Translations under genes and position numbers: made by a program
Notes under the pieces: generated by a model
What the model saw: the letters and a program-made list of their open reading frames with translations, nothing else
Told to the model about the DNA's origin: nothing
Databases searched by the model: none
Shown: one piece after another, positions 34,818-46,600 of the stretch
Position numbering within the stretch: the first letter of the stretch is position 1
How the letters are laid out: each line of letters starts with the position of its first letter
Source of the DNA: Mastigias papua
Lineage: Eukaryota; Cnidaria; Scyphozoa; Rhizostomeae; Mastigiidae
Reading direction: 5' to 3'
Length of the DNA stretch: 64,000 nucleotides
NCBI GenBank assembly: GCA_964019165.1
Contig: OZ025276.1
Coordinates: 4,587,840-4,651,839, forward strand

Positions 34818-37769
34818 ATGGCCTCGTCAGAAGAACTTCTGGGATTGATCAATGGCCTTGCTGGAGCCATTCGTGCGCAACATCAATCCTCAAAAGAACA
34901 ATCTTCTCGAACGCAAGTTCAAATACAGGATTTGTCAAAAGCTGTTGCAGACTTATCTACCTCCGTGCGTTCTCAGTCCTCGCCGCCCACTTCTACGTTA
35001 CGTCTGCCTCCACTTTCTTTACCGGAATTTACAGGCGGTGAGTTTCTTGATCGTTTCCTGGATCAGCTTACGCAGGTTTTGTCTTCGTCCAACGTGGCTC
35101 CACGATTCTGGATTCCTTATCTCAAGCAGCAATGCCAGAAAGATTCCCGTGCCTTTGATATAATTTCATCGTATGAAACGCAACACAAGGCTGAAATTTC
35201 CGACAAAACTACCACTGACGAATTTCGCAAGCTTTACGATGCCTGTCTAAAGACTCTTCGCAACCAGCGCGGCATTCCTGTTGACCAACAAATTCGAACT
35301 CTTCTTGCTACGTACTACTCAATGCGTCAAAACCCTTCCGAATCTGTCTCGAATTTTGCTCATCGTTTCCTGGAAACTCAGAACTCATTAGAAAAACTCA
35401 TTCCTGGCATTCATTCTTCTTCTGATGGAAATCAAATGGAGCTAGTCCACGCCTTTAGCATGAAGTTGCGCCCAGAACTTGCCAAGTCCCTCATCAGTAG
35501 AGATCAACCGTTCCAGGATTTGTTGGCTGCAATCGATTGTGCTAAACACCACGAAGCAATGATGGTTCCCGATTCATCATCCATGCCTGCAGAAGTGCTC
35601 TATTCCGCTCCGGGACGCTCTTCACATAAGTCTACGAACTTTCACGGTAGGACAAATTCTGCAATATGTAGAAATTTTAATCGTTTCTCCCCTTCCCGTT
35701 GTGAGCTTCCCAATAATGTATGTAAGAATGGTTATTTGCATGAATGTAGTGTATGTCTTACGTCTCAGTGTAAGGCTTTACACCATCGCATTCCCCCTAC
35801 CCCTCAGTTTCAGAAGTTTTCTCATAATAAAGCTCACACTCAAGGTAGATTTTCTCGTGGCAACCCCTCCCCTTCTACTGATACTCGTGCTAAGAGGAAT
35901 GGTAATTCAACTCCTTCGTCTAACGTATCAGTTAATGTAGCTGAACCTTTAGATTCTGTTAAAAATCTTATTACTGAATCTTTTGCTAGTTTACGTTCGG
36001 AGTTAACAACAAGCATTATGGATGAAGTGGAAAAACGCCTTCCTGCACCCCCTTCCCACCCTGTTCCCTCGGGTAGTTCAGCGCAAGATCCCCTTTTTGG
36101 CATGCCAGCCGTTACGCCTTCGGCCCCGCTCTCCTCTGTTTCGGCCCTCGATCTTGCGCATCGCAACAGTCTGTGGACTTCCATCACCTCATGTGGTGTT
36201 TCCTTGCCCCTCCCTTTGGATAGTTGCTGCTCTGTTTCGTTGGTTAGTCAAACTCATGCGGAATTAGTTGCCAAAGCTAGCCCTACCCTTCTTTTCACCA
36301 AATTGGAGCAGCCTATCCCCGTGTCTGTCGCAGGGCCTTCTTCCGATTTACGGGCTGTGGGCACTATGCAGGTCCCTATCGTCTGGGAAAATGGTCGTCT
36401 TACCACGTTCACCATGCTTGTTGTTCCCCAATTATCGTGGCCTATTTTGTTTGGTCAGAATCATCTTCGCCAAACTGATGCTCATATTTATTCTAAAGCC
36501 CTCAAGGTTCATTTTGCAGATCCGTCTATGAATTTTACTGTAACATGTTATGATTCTAGTCCTTTATCTGCGTTTCCCACCATTCGCCCTCGTGGTGCGC
36601 CGCAAGCCTCTGCCGCTAATGTTACTTGTTTACTCACTCCCATGCCATCCTTCTCCAGCAGCATTGCTCACGAGGGCAAACTCCAGTTCTCTCAGGGTTT
36701 TACTGTTCTCACTGTGTGTTTACTTATTACCGGTTCACTTCTCAGTTCACCCCTTTTTTCTGGGCCCTTATGGCTGGAAGGCACTACCTTTTCTCCTGGT
36801 CTACATGTTCTCAGCGGCCCTTTTAACCTTCAGTCAATTCAGCAGTTTTCACCCACTGGGGATTTCCTATGTTCCCTTTATTCTACTCCTTCTCTGTTCT
36901 CTTCTAGTGACAAACATAGTTTTTCTGTTTCATCTTCAAATCTTTTGTGCCATGCAGTTTTCCTTTCTACAGGGTCTCCTAGCTCTACAGACGATATAGC
37001 CTCTGGCCGTCTCTTTACTACAAACATTCTCATTCATTCTGATAAGGGCACCGCCTACCTCCCTCATGATATGGCCTTCGGCTCCATTCGTTCTCAAACA
37101 CCAGATGACCTCTTAACCTATAAGGATGCTTCTACTTACACAGCTCATCATCTTGCCGAATCGTGGCATTCTTGTCTTCTCTCAGACGGTCCATTATCAT
37201 TTACAGGAGCCTTTGATCCTGTGGTAACCATGCCTACTGACGTCTCTATGACAAATTCTTCTCGTATTCTGTCTCCATTTCTTGATCAACAGCACTCTGA
37301 CATGACAGTTCAAGACAACTCGTTTCCACCCACCCAGGATTATTCCATTACCAGTTCATCACTTGAGTTTTTACCATTACTTGTTGATTCTTTAGGGCTG
37401 GACACGCCAGCTTCTGCTTATGCTCCCGACATTTTGAGTGATGACTTACGTCCCTCAGAGGACCTTGTAGTTGAACCCCTTCAACCTCTTCCTTCACAGC
37501 CTTCCCATTCTGATGCTCTACCTGACTTGTCCTCCCTCGCTAAAGAATTTGGGAAATACCTGACTTCTCTCCCGTCCAAATCTGCCATCTCCTCGCAAGC
37601 CTGCAAATATATCTATGACCGTTTTCCAGAAGCACAACATCTCCTGGCTACACATGGTAGACTTCGCGGACTAGTCAACGCCTTTCCATACCTCCAGCTT
37701 GATGGTGGTATACATGGTGGCACCTATATTCTATCTGTCAATTCTGAACTTTTTGAAAAATTGATCTAG
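34818..37769 (+). CDS. Gag-like protein with protease-like fold, 983 aa
   Basis: Probable capsid protein of the LTR element, packaging its RNA using enzymes from another element. Residues ~1-260 are Gag-like: a coiled N-terminus, LPEFTGGEFLDRFLDQL, then a helical block with MRQNPSESVSNFAHRFLETQ. A Cys/His cluster follows (C284, C295, C302, H308, C310, C313, C318), unlike a standard CCHC knuckle. Residues ~455-560 look like a retroviral-type aspartic protease (LPLPLDSCCSVSLVS ... WPILFGQNHL), but the usual D-S/T-G is D-S-C. The middle is Ser/Thr/Pro-rich. The last ~70 residues (EFGKYLTSLPSK ... HGRLRGLVNAFP) look like a small helical domain I cannot name. The frame is fully open, consistent with recent activity. 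Confidence 0.75.
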   Translation: MASSEELLGLINGLAGAIRAQHQSSKEQSSRTQVQIQDLSKAVADLSTSVRSQSSPPTSTLRLPPLSLPEFTGGEFLDRFLDQLTQVLSSSNVAPRFWIPYLKQQCQKDSRAFDIISSYETQHKAEISDKTTTDEFRKLYDACLKTLRNQRGIPVDQQIRTLLATYYSMRQNPSESVSNFAHRFLETQNSLEKLIPGIHSSSDGNQMELVHAFSMKLRPELAKSLISRDQPFQDLLAAIDCAKHHEAMMVPDSSSMPAEVLYSAPGRSSHKSTNFHGRTNSAICRNFNRFSPSRCELPNNVCKNGYLHECSVCLTSQCKALHHRIPPTPQFQKFSHNKAHTQGRFSRGNPSPSTDTRAKRNGNSTPSSNVSVNVAEPLDSVKNLITESFASLRSELTTSIMDEVEKRLPAPPSHPVPSGSSAQDPLFGMPAVTPSAPLSSVSALDLAHRNSLWTSITSCGVSLPLPLDSCCSVSLVSQTHAELVAKASPTLLFTKLEQPIPVSVAGPSSDLRAVGTMQVPIVWENGRLTTFTMLVVPQLSWPILFGQNHLRQTDAHIYSKALKVHFADPSMNFTVTCYDSSPLSAFPTIRPRGAPQASAANVTCLLTPMPSFSSSIAHEGKLQFSQGFTVLTVCLLITGSLLSSPLFSGPLWLEGTTFSPGLHVLSGPFNLQSIQQFSPTGDFLCSLYSTPSLFSSSDKHSFSVSSSNLLCHAVFLSTGSPSSTDDIASGRLFTTNILIHSDKGTAYLPHDMAFGSIRSQTPDDLLTYKDASTYTAHHLAESWHSCLLSDGPLSFTGAFDPVVTMPTDVSMTNSSRILSPFLDQQHSDMTVQDNSFPPTQDYSITSSSLEFLPLLVDSLGLDTPASAYAPDILSDDLRPSEDLVVEPLQPLPSQPSHSDALPDLSSLAKEFGKYLTSLPSKSAISSQACKYIYDRFPEAQHLLATHGRLRGLVNAFPYLQLDGGIHGGTYILSVNSELFEKLI

Positions 37770-37840
37770 TTATGTTTGTTAGCACACATGTAAAAAAATG
37801 TATACATTCGTCTCCATTTTTTTTGGTAGGTAGGGTAGAC

Positions 37841-38008
37841 TGTAGTCGGATTAATCACGTGACCCATCAATCATTCTTCATATATAAATTGTGATTACTG
37901 TAAATAGATTATTAGTTTTTGATTACGAGATTGCACTGTGAAGAAGTCTGTTTTCTGAACTATTCTCGTTCGGAACTTCGAATTGGTTATTCTTCGAAAA
38001 CCATTACA
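37841..38008 (+). repeat. 3' LTR of the gag-only element
   Basis: Same sequence as the 5' LTR as far as I can read; preceded by a purine-rich GGTAGGTAGGGTAGA. Confidence 0.92.
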
Positions 38009-39774
38009 ATAGAAGCACCCCCCTTGCTTGTCGCTCACATTACCTAGGTTGTCTGGAAGACATGACAGATGACTGTGCAAAAATGCAACTTGATGCTCAT
38101 ATTTGCACCCAGGTGATGGAGGCTTGCGAGTAATGTTTCAACAAGCTCTTTGTAGTTGGGTGCCTTTGTTTTTCCCAAGAAGAACTTTACTACATCCCTT
38201 AATGGCATCCAGGCATTCATTTCTGCATGATTCACAAAAGTACAGAAATTTGAGTCATTCATTAGCTTTCCATTCTGCAAAAATTCCAGCTTTTAATGTC
38301 TCTATGGTTAGGCCTGGACATTTTATGCAAATATATTTAAAACAGTCGCTATCTTTCTCAAGAGCCTTTACAAACTGTTTCATGATACCAAGCTTTATGT
38401 GAAGAGGAGGAAACACAATCTTGGAACGCTTCAACAAAGGAGGAGCCAGAGCATTGAGAGAGCCAGGAATCAGCTCACTGCGCACAGGCCAATCTCTTTT
38501 TATCCGGAGCTCTGTTCTTGCTCTGCTGTCCCACAAACACAAGAAGCAAGGAAATTTTTTGTAACCACCTTGTAGCCCATCGAGAAACCCAACCATTTTC
38601 AAATCGACACATATGATCCACTGGTGCTGTCTGTGTGAAACTTTCTCCAGAACAAATTTGATTTCATCATATTTTTTTTGAGAGTTGTTGAATGGCCTAG
38701 AGGAACTGATCCATATAAGTTGCCATTGTGAAGAAGAACACATTTCAAACTTCTTTTAGAACTGTCTATAAAAAGGCGCCAATCGTGGAGGTCATACTGT
38801 TGGACACCAAGCTGTCGCAGTAGACCAGCAATGTCGTTGCAATATACTATGCTGTTTTCCCAAGTGAAATATGGCAAGATTTCAATATGGCGTTTTCTAT
38901 AGAAGGTTACAAGAGGTCCATTCTGTAGTAGATTTTTGTCTTTGAGTCTTGAAGCCAGAAGTTCAGAAGATTCTTTGGAAAGGTTGAGATCTCTAGTCAG
39001 ATCATTAAGTTCTCCTTGAGAAAAAAGCTGTGGCAGTGAAGAAGGAGGAAATCGACATCTGAAACAGCACTGTCACTACTGTCAGTGGAGAAAATGGAGG
39101 CTTGGTCTTCTTCTAAGCCAGGCAATTCCAAGTTGAGCAAGCCTTCAAACACACTGGAACAGGAATGTCATTGCAGTGTGGAATTGGGCTAATTGCAAAC
39201 TGGAGATTTGGATAAACCAACAAATTCCTGTTCTTCCTGTTGATTCCCTTCGTGTTGACTGCACAGAAATAGCAGTAAGTCACATGATTTTCTGGTTCAT
39301 GCCAAACCATTGGAATACCAAAGCGGAGTGACTTTCTTTCCTTTTGTCTCCTCTGTCGAAGATGCTCAACATATTTCTTGCGTACAATATGCATGCAATA
39401 CTTTAAAGTAAGCAAGATAACCACACTTCACAAATTCACTGATCCCTCTCCTGGTGGATTGCACTAATTATTCCCCATAAATATAGCAAAACACATTTGG
39501 ATTCTTTAACCAAGGTTGTCTAGAAGATGTAGCCATGCTTAATTTTTGCTCCACAAATCTGCAACTCAAGTGAAATAATGGTGCATGTTCATTTCCTCTG
39601 TGACTTATAAATGACTTCCTTATATCAAAATAATAAACCTTACTGTGACCCAGAAATCAACAAAAAAATGCCACAATTGGTAGCCCTACCTACTACTCAG
39701 TGTCCACTTCATACCTCCTTGTATACCTAATAATAAACCTTAATTTGACCCAGAACTCAACAAGAACATGCCAC

Positions 39775-40250
39775 TGTAGTGAAACATAAACATTGTAACT
39801 TAGGCCATTTCTTATCCAATTGCATTTTTTCCTTCTCATCCATTCATTCACATTCATCCGCAAATCTCGCCAGTCATTTATTCACACTTTCAAGTCTACA
39901 CAAACAAACATCTACTAGGTCACATCATCTTACCATCTCCTATGTTTATTTCTATTCATCTCTACTTCACACCTAACCAGCCCTTCTGCTAACTTGCTTA
40001 CGTAGTTGTAGTTCAGTTAATTTTAGACCACGCTATTTCTGTATACATCCTTGTAATCTGTGTTGCATAGTCAATCAGAGTAGAGTCAGAGTACAGTCAA
40101 CAACACCGTCTCCTCTCTCTGCCTCCGTGTTCTCTGCACCTTGGATAGGGATACACAACAACAACATGGATCAACGAAGGATGTCACTGAACGAGCAAGC
40201 AGTCTATAGGAAGCAACATACACACGTTCATATAATGGTGACCGAGACGT
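39775..40250 (+). mobile_element. Possible LTR plus primer-binding site fragment
   Basis: TGTAGTGAAAC at 39,775 to about CACACGTTCA, followed by TATAA then TGGTGACCGAGACGTGA, which resembles primer-binding sites of invertebrate LTR elements. It begins inside the second copy of a ~95-bp repeat (TAATAAACCTTA...GACCCAGAA at 39,633 and 39,728). There is no second LTR or target duplication, so this is tentative. Confidence 0.3.
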
Positions 40251-40482
40251 GACCAGAGAATCCTTCGCTGATCCAGCTTTATCAAGCAAGCAAGACAAGC
40301 AGCTCATCGCAACTTGCACTCGACCCACTGTAGTGCCTGAACAACACAGCAAAGGTTCCTGGTTAGCCTACTCACTCTTGAGTTGATATCTATCTCGATT
40401 TAGGAGGTATATACTATCGTCCGAGATGATTCATATAGGCCTAAACAATACAATTTGAACTTCTAGATATCAGATATCCCAT

Positions 40483-41990
40483 TTATTCCTGTGGTTTCTG
40501 TTTGGATTTCCTCCACAGAACGAGCAAGCATAAGTGCCCAGTCTGAACGGAAGATCTGCGGATTCAGTTTGTACTCACAGGTAGCCGCCATCAATCTTGT
40601 ACTAGCATTCAGTCTGAAGGCAGCCTACTGTTTTAGTTTCCTAAGATGTGTTAGGACTTCCTCATTGCTGATGTTTCTGAAGGTAAACTGGTGGTTTTCA
40701 AAGTTGACTGCTTCCGAAATAGGTCTCCAAATATGGTTTGCCACTGGAAAGGATGTCTTTTTTAAAGAACTGGCCATTGGTGAGAAGAAATTGCAGAAAG
40801 TGCTGGCAATAGTTAATTTGTTGGTGCTTGTGTCATGATTTATTTTGAATGAAGTTGGTAAGTTGTCTGTTTTCGATTTGGTGGGGAAGATTTCGATTAT
40901 CGTTTTCCAAAATCAGTCAGGTTTATTTGAGTTTTCCCATAATTTGTTTGGCAGTATTTCCTTTTTGCTCATTGTACCTCATTTTTGACAAAATTTCTTT
41001 TACGTTTGTAGGTGATCCAGTCAGCTGCTTCATTAGATTTATGCGCTTTCCACATCATTTGATCACGTGAGTTCATTTCTAATTTTAGCTCATTTGTTAT
41101 CCAAGGAGATGTTTTCTCTTGATTAGTTTGGTTATGAATGGTGCATATTTGTTTAAAGTTTCTTTTAGGAGAACTTTCATATGCAACCAAGCGTAACTCG
41201 GAGAGCTCTTGTTAAAAACAGGTTTCCAATCTTTACTTTGCAAGTCATTATTAATTATTCCAACGTCATAATCTTTGCAGTTTTGAAAGCAGATTGTCTC
41301 TGGTTGATACTGGATATTATTCATTTTTCTGACGCATGCACTTAGCTCATGATCACTCAGTCCTGCTGGGATACCAATTTTATAGCTGATGTTTGCCATT
41401 TGCCTTGAAACAGTCTTTGATTTCTGAATGATCTTTTTTCAAATAGTCCACATTTAAATCACCCATGATTATTGTCTCTTTGTTTCCATTATCCAGCGTT
41501 TGCAATCTCGCCAATAAGACTGTTAAAGTTCTTTGAGAGTTGCTTAGAGGAAGCCAAGGGTCGGTAAATAATTCTGAAAATAAATGGCTTTGAACTGTTT
41601 GGACAGATCTCCACGAAAATCGATTTGACTTCATCATGTTCAAGATCTAATGTCCTTACATAGTCGATATCGTTCTGGATATAAACTCCAACACCACCTC
41701 CATTTCCTTTGCTTCGATTCAATCTTAGTAACATGAACCTGGGAACACTGAATATTGACGATAGAATAACTTCTTTCAGAAACAGTTCAGTAAAACCAAA
41801 AATATCAATTTTGTAACTCAGTAGCAAATCCTTGACTTCCTTGAATGTTCCCTTCAAACCTCTAATGTTTTGATGGCACATTTTTAAACCTGTCTTTAAG
41901 CTAAAGATCTGCATTTCTGGTGTGTTACACATCAGGCCAAACTGCGATTCAACATCACCACGTACAGGTAGTAACAAAAAGCACAAACAA
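40483..41990 (-). pseudogene. Non-LTR retrotransposon endonuclease and RT N-terminus relic
   Basis: Reading from 41,990 leftward: an APE-type endonuclease with CHQNIRGLKGTFKEVKDLL and the Glu motif (FGFTELFL), NGGGVGVYIQND, the metal-site MGDLNVDYLKKD near 41,460, and GLSDHELSACV (the SDH motif) near 41,360. The pre-RT linker follows (PWITNELKLEM), then FRNISNEEVLTHLRKLK near 40,650. Frames change near 41,640-41,490, 41,390, 41,180 and 40,860-40,840, so it is dead. The RT core is missing past 40,483. Confidence 0.75.
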
Positions 41991-41999
41991 ACTTTCCAT

Positions 42000-42641
42000 G
42001 GTATGAACTTTCAAGGCTTGTACCACAACAGTGAGGGCAAATTGGTGTTATTACCTCCAATATGGACATGACATCTCATAGCAATGTTAAATCAATTTCT
42101 TCCGTGTTCTTTGTTCCTGCATAGAACTCAAAATTACAAACACAAGTACAAGAGCGTTCAACAGCACATCTTTCCTTTGTGCCATCTTGATACTTGTTTT
42201 GAAAGGAAGATAAACGCTTTTACCTTGTAAGATTATTAGATTGTTAATAACTCACTGCAGATTTTAACCCCTATATTTGTTAACAATGTTAATTTAGACA
42301 GGACCCTTATTGATAGCAGTAATATATACTGAAAAGGTTATCCTGTATAAATAAGGTATATCATTATTATTAAGCACTTTTATGAACCTTGGTATGTCAT
42401 GCTCTGTTCAATGTTTTGGAGGTAATTACCCTTCTGCCTAAAATATGAGATAAGCATTTAATTCTACAATCTAGTTGTCTTGCAGACAGGCCTAGCTTGC
42501 TGGACTAAGTGGTCTTCCTCCTCAAATGTTGGTCTTCTGTTAACATCAGTGAGTTTTCATATATATCAAAGTGGCCTTTTAAGGGATTGTAAACAAGATT
42601 GGATAATGTCTATAATTACACTCAGGAATGCATAGATTGGC
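42000..42641. other. Spacer without recognised features
   Basis: AT-rich; no domain or repeat recognised before the 9-bp target duplication at 42,642. Confidence 0.5.
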
Positions 42642-42650
42642 AGTTACATC

Positions 42651-43161
42651 AACAGAGGAAACTTTTGTATTAGCCAATCAGAGGACCTCCTCATTGGCCA
42701 ATCAGAAGCCTGGATGGTGACATCACTTTGTTTACATTTTGCACGCCACCCCCATTTGTAATGGGAAAAACCTGGTCGCACAAATAAGGTCATCGGCAGT
42801 AGATGGGTCATTGAAACTATCCCAGTTTCTGGCAGTACTCTGCTAACGAGACAAACTAAAAATCTACTGCCACCCTAAGCGATATCTCTACAACTTGTTT
42901 CTGCAGCGACATTCAAAGTTCATCCTTCCTAAACTGCATTTTGACTTTGCCTAGGCACCCAGGGAGGATGAATCCCCATCAAAAAATGCTCATGCCTCAC
43001 CATCAATGCTGTTAAAATCCTTCACTTTACTTAATGTTAATCTTAACTGTACTTGTGATTCCTCCTTTCTCCGCAAAACGCGCAAAACATAGTTATGATT
43101 TGCAAATCTCCCGCCAAAACATAACACGAGAATGAGGACAAAGAAAATCAAAACTCTTATT
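42651..43161. repeat. Left TIR of the 9-bp-TSD element
   Basis: Inverted copy of 47,717-48,228, beginning AACAGAGGAAAC. Confidence 0.92.
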
Positions 43162-43611
43162 CAATAAGAAGTTTTTTCATCATGGCTGCATCTTGAATAA
43201 CAAATTTGTTGTAGACTACAAGAGAATTAGAGCCTTGCCATTGTATTGATTTTCATATAGCTGTAACCAATGCAATGTTTGAGTCTGATCTCAAGGTCTC
43301 AGTCTATACTTCATCGTTGACGAAAAGAAGAAATTTTCTTGACTATGTCTGGAGGAGAGTGGAGACTGGCCTACGTATCTTGTCTTACGGCAGTATATTT
43401 TATCTATTTTTCAGTCATTCAGTTGATAGGTATTTTGTTTATAGGATACAGTTGTCTAACTGAGTTGCATAGTTGCTTACACTAGGGTACGCCTTTGGCG
43501 GGAAAAATTGCTAGGCCTATCAACTCGTCATCGATTTGTTCCTTGGCTGCCTGTTCTCGTTTATTATAGTCCTGTGTAGATTGTTGTCAACGCATTCCTG
43601 TCAACGGCAGC

Positions 43612-46600
43612 ATGGGAAAGGTTGTTCGGTTGTGTAGCAATGCTTTGCACAACACTTGGTTTACAGGGTACCCAAGAAACGTGGACTTGTTGATACCAAA
43701 CCACCGATACCGAGAGGCCTTCAAAAAAGTCACAACCCACAATGGCTTTAAGCCTCACAGAGTTCGCTTTGTGTGTAAAAAGTGCATTGAAAAGGTAGAA
43801 AAGAAGAGAGATTTCACGCGTTTCTTAAGCTGTGATGAAGCCCCATGCTCTAGCATTGTGGAGGTTGCTATCTTATTCTCAACCTTTTAATTTGATGTTG
43901 TGAGATTTATGTCAATTCTAAGTAAAAATGAAGTATCATTCTAAGATCTCAACTGTGGTGGCATGTCTTTATAAATCTTTTACTTGAAGCCCAATCTATT
44001 ATTTTTCTCTGGCATTACAAAAAAATTTCTTGCTTAATTGTGGTTTTCCATGACAATTGTGTACTTTGCATTGTTTCAATCTGTCTATTATTGATCAAAA
44101 GTAAATGCTGCCATGTGTCTGCAGTTGAGCAATAGATCCATTGAAAAGGTTTAAGTAAATACTTTGATCATTTTAACTAGCTCCTGGTTCATCTCAACGT
44201 GGGACTAAAGCTATCTTACAGTTAAAATTGCAAATATAATCTGATTAGACAAGATTTGAAATTTAGTTGAAACAAACTATTTTGCAGCAAACATGTCCAA
44301 AAGTAATGGAACCTCAGGAGCCTGAAATGCTAATTCAAATGCAATGCAATGACGTCAAAGGTGCATGTCAACAAAATGACTCTGAGAGAACAGAGACACT
44401 CAGCTCCCCAAGCCAAAAATTATGGATCAGCTCCCAAGAGAGTAATGAGCTGTCATGCCCCAGTGCCTCAGGCTCAATTGAATACAAAGAGGACACAGAA
44501 GAAATAAAGAAATATACTGTATACTACAACGAATTAGGAAGAGAAGTAGAAAGTGATGAAAATAACAATGCTATCATAGATAGAGAGTCATTTGAAGCTC
44601 TTTTGAGTAAGGCAAATAAAATGTGTGACTTGAAGCAGGAGCTAGCATTATTACGATCAAAGTGCTTGCAAAAATTTGGAAAATGGGGCAAACCAATAAC
44701 TGACCCAGGGCAGTTTAGACACTTGTGTATAGAAGCGGGATCAGTAAAGTTATGTGATACTATAACTGAAGCAGTAAAAAGTGACAGACATTCAGAACAG
44801 AGACAGCTTCTTAATGAAAGAAGAGCAATTTAAATAATATATATGATGATGTACGGGCAGTCACAACAAGCACATTGGTTCCAGGTTGCGACTGCACGTA
44901 CAGTCAAAGGTTTAGGTACCTCATCTAGAGGAATAGAGACATTGTGAAATATGGGGCTGACAACACACCCCATAACAGCTTCAAAAGTAAGCAGAAAAAT
45001 GTCATTGAGTCACTACGAAAGTGTCAATAAATTTTTTCAGGAAGCAATTTCAAATAAACATATGGTGGTCATCTTTAATGATGATTACCATAACATCCAT
45101 ACAAATCACTGTCCAACAGATATAGCACAAACTCAACCAATTCACATGGCAACCTTGCTTTTGACGAGTTTTCAACTTATTAATGCAGTTTATTCTGCTG
45201 GGCCTCGTGATCAGGCCCCTGAGCCAGCAAACAATGGTCTATTGAGGCACCTCATTGACAAGAAGTCATCAAAGCTGGCAAAATCATATGTTGAAGTCAT
45301 GCCAGATTGGCTACAAGCCACGGTTTTTGATCCAGAGTCTCAAAGATACAGGCTCTTAGCCCATGACTATCAGCAGCATGACAGTTTGAAGATGAGGTCC
45401 ATGGAAGAGTGCAAGCTAGTTGACTGTGTGGAGCTATCACTAAAGTCAAGTGATGATTTTCATTCTGCACTTAAAATCAGTTTAGAAAGTGGGCTGCATC
45501 TGTATTTAGATCACTTTGTGGTCCCTATCATAGGAGATTGGCCTTGCCAGTTCTATGTCCGACACATTGTTTACTTTGAAGGCATCCATAACCTGATTCC
45601 ATTCATTGGTCCTTTGCATATTTCTCTGAATGCAAGGGAAAGCATTTTGCTACAGTTTCACACAGTGTTTTCTGATCTCTATGCTTTTCTTTTTAGTACC
45701 AACAAGCCTCTTGCAAAAAAGCCCAAACCATGGCGCATATCTTTCCTCCTTGACGTTTTGTATGGTGGGTGGCTTCTTGTCCGTGATGCTATAATGTCAG
45801 TATTTGTTACTTCAAAGGATGTGCAGTATCTGGTTTTGCTAAACCTTCTTGATTCTTTGTCCATTTACTCTGTTGTCTTCAAAGGTAATATGGCAGAACT
45901 TTACTATGAGTCACTGCTTCGTTGCTGGGTGATGTTTTTGATGTATCAGAGAAGGCACTATGATAAAGCACCACTAATTGCTCTGTCACCACTAATTCCA
46001 CTAATATGGAGTATTGGAAGAGCATTGATCATCCTCTTGTCTATACACTGCTATCTTATGTTTGTGCTTTTGACGAGTATCCAGTGGAAAATTTTCATTC
46101 AGTTCTACGAGCACATACACATATTACTGATACTCCAGAAATGATAAGCTTGGCAACTAAGGAGATTGATGCACAAAAGGATGAACTGCGTAATTTCCAA
46201 TCTACATTTGTTTCTAAAAAAAGCAAAATTTTACACAAGAATATTGAATTTTTGACGATTAAAGCAGCTGGATTTATTGCAAAAAATTTAAGTTGATCTT
46301 TGAAAAGCCAAATCAAGGAACATGGGTGAAAGCCCCTACAAAGAAAAGCAAAAGCAGAGTGACAAAATGGAGCTTACCTGACATATTTGGTGATGCCAGA
46401 TTGTGACTAATGATGTCCTACCACTGGGCTTTTTGTGCCATGAACTGTCTCCAGATCCAAACAAGTATGCCCTCCTTATATATAAGCAAATATAGAATTA
46501 AAAACTTTTATACACCATAGATCTTCTGTGCAAATGGATCTAACACTTTGCAGTAATTCATTGTGTTCACAACTAACATGTGAAAATGGGGGCATTGTAT

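Larger units (their letters stand above)
34603..38008 (+). mobile_element. Gag-only LTR retrotransposon with identical LTRs (3.4 kb)
   Basis: LTRs are 34,603-34,770 and 37,841-38,008 (168 bp each). Both start TGTAGTCGG and end CATTACA and appear identical by eye. ATAG flanks both sides (34,599-34,602 and 38,009-38,012). The interior holds one long open frame and no reverse transcriptase, RNase H or integrase, so it resembles the TR-GAG class of non-autonomous elements. A putative primer site (TGGTGTAGGACCC) lies 5 bp after the 5' LTR. Confidence 0.9.
34476..39424 (-). pseudogene. Unclassified TE-associated protein gene, split by an LTR element
   Basis: Coding blocks on the - strand are 39,424-39,113 (GIPMVWHEPENHVTYCYFC), 38,877-38,620 (LHDWRLFIDSSKRSLKCVLL), 38,743-38,255 (WIICVDLKMVGFLDGLQGGY, CFLCLWDSR, PPLHIKLGIMKQFVKAL), 38,280-38,013, and 34,598-34,476 (ISNMEGLYQGRWHATMLADY). 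Frameshifts lie near 38,740 and 38,270. The last two blocks become contiguous once the LTR element 34,603-38,008 and one ATAG copy are discounted. I recall similar proteins repeatedly in invertebrate genomes but no assigned function. CYFC, CFLC and scattered Asp residues could belong to a zinc-bearing nuclease fold; that is a guess. Confidence 0.55.

Noticed and set aside
33665..41990. Single non-LTR element split by everything between 34,204 and 40,483
   Set aside because: Same strand and style, but the RT segment between the two relics is missing and no duplication marks a split, so they are listed separately.
43612..43890. THAP zinc finger at the N-terminus of the 9-bp-TSD element gene
   Set aside because: Cys spacing and the AVPTF-like box are absent; left as an unnamed Cys-containing block.
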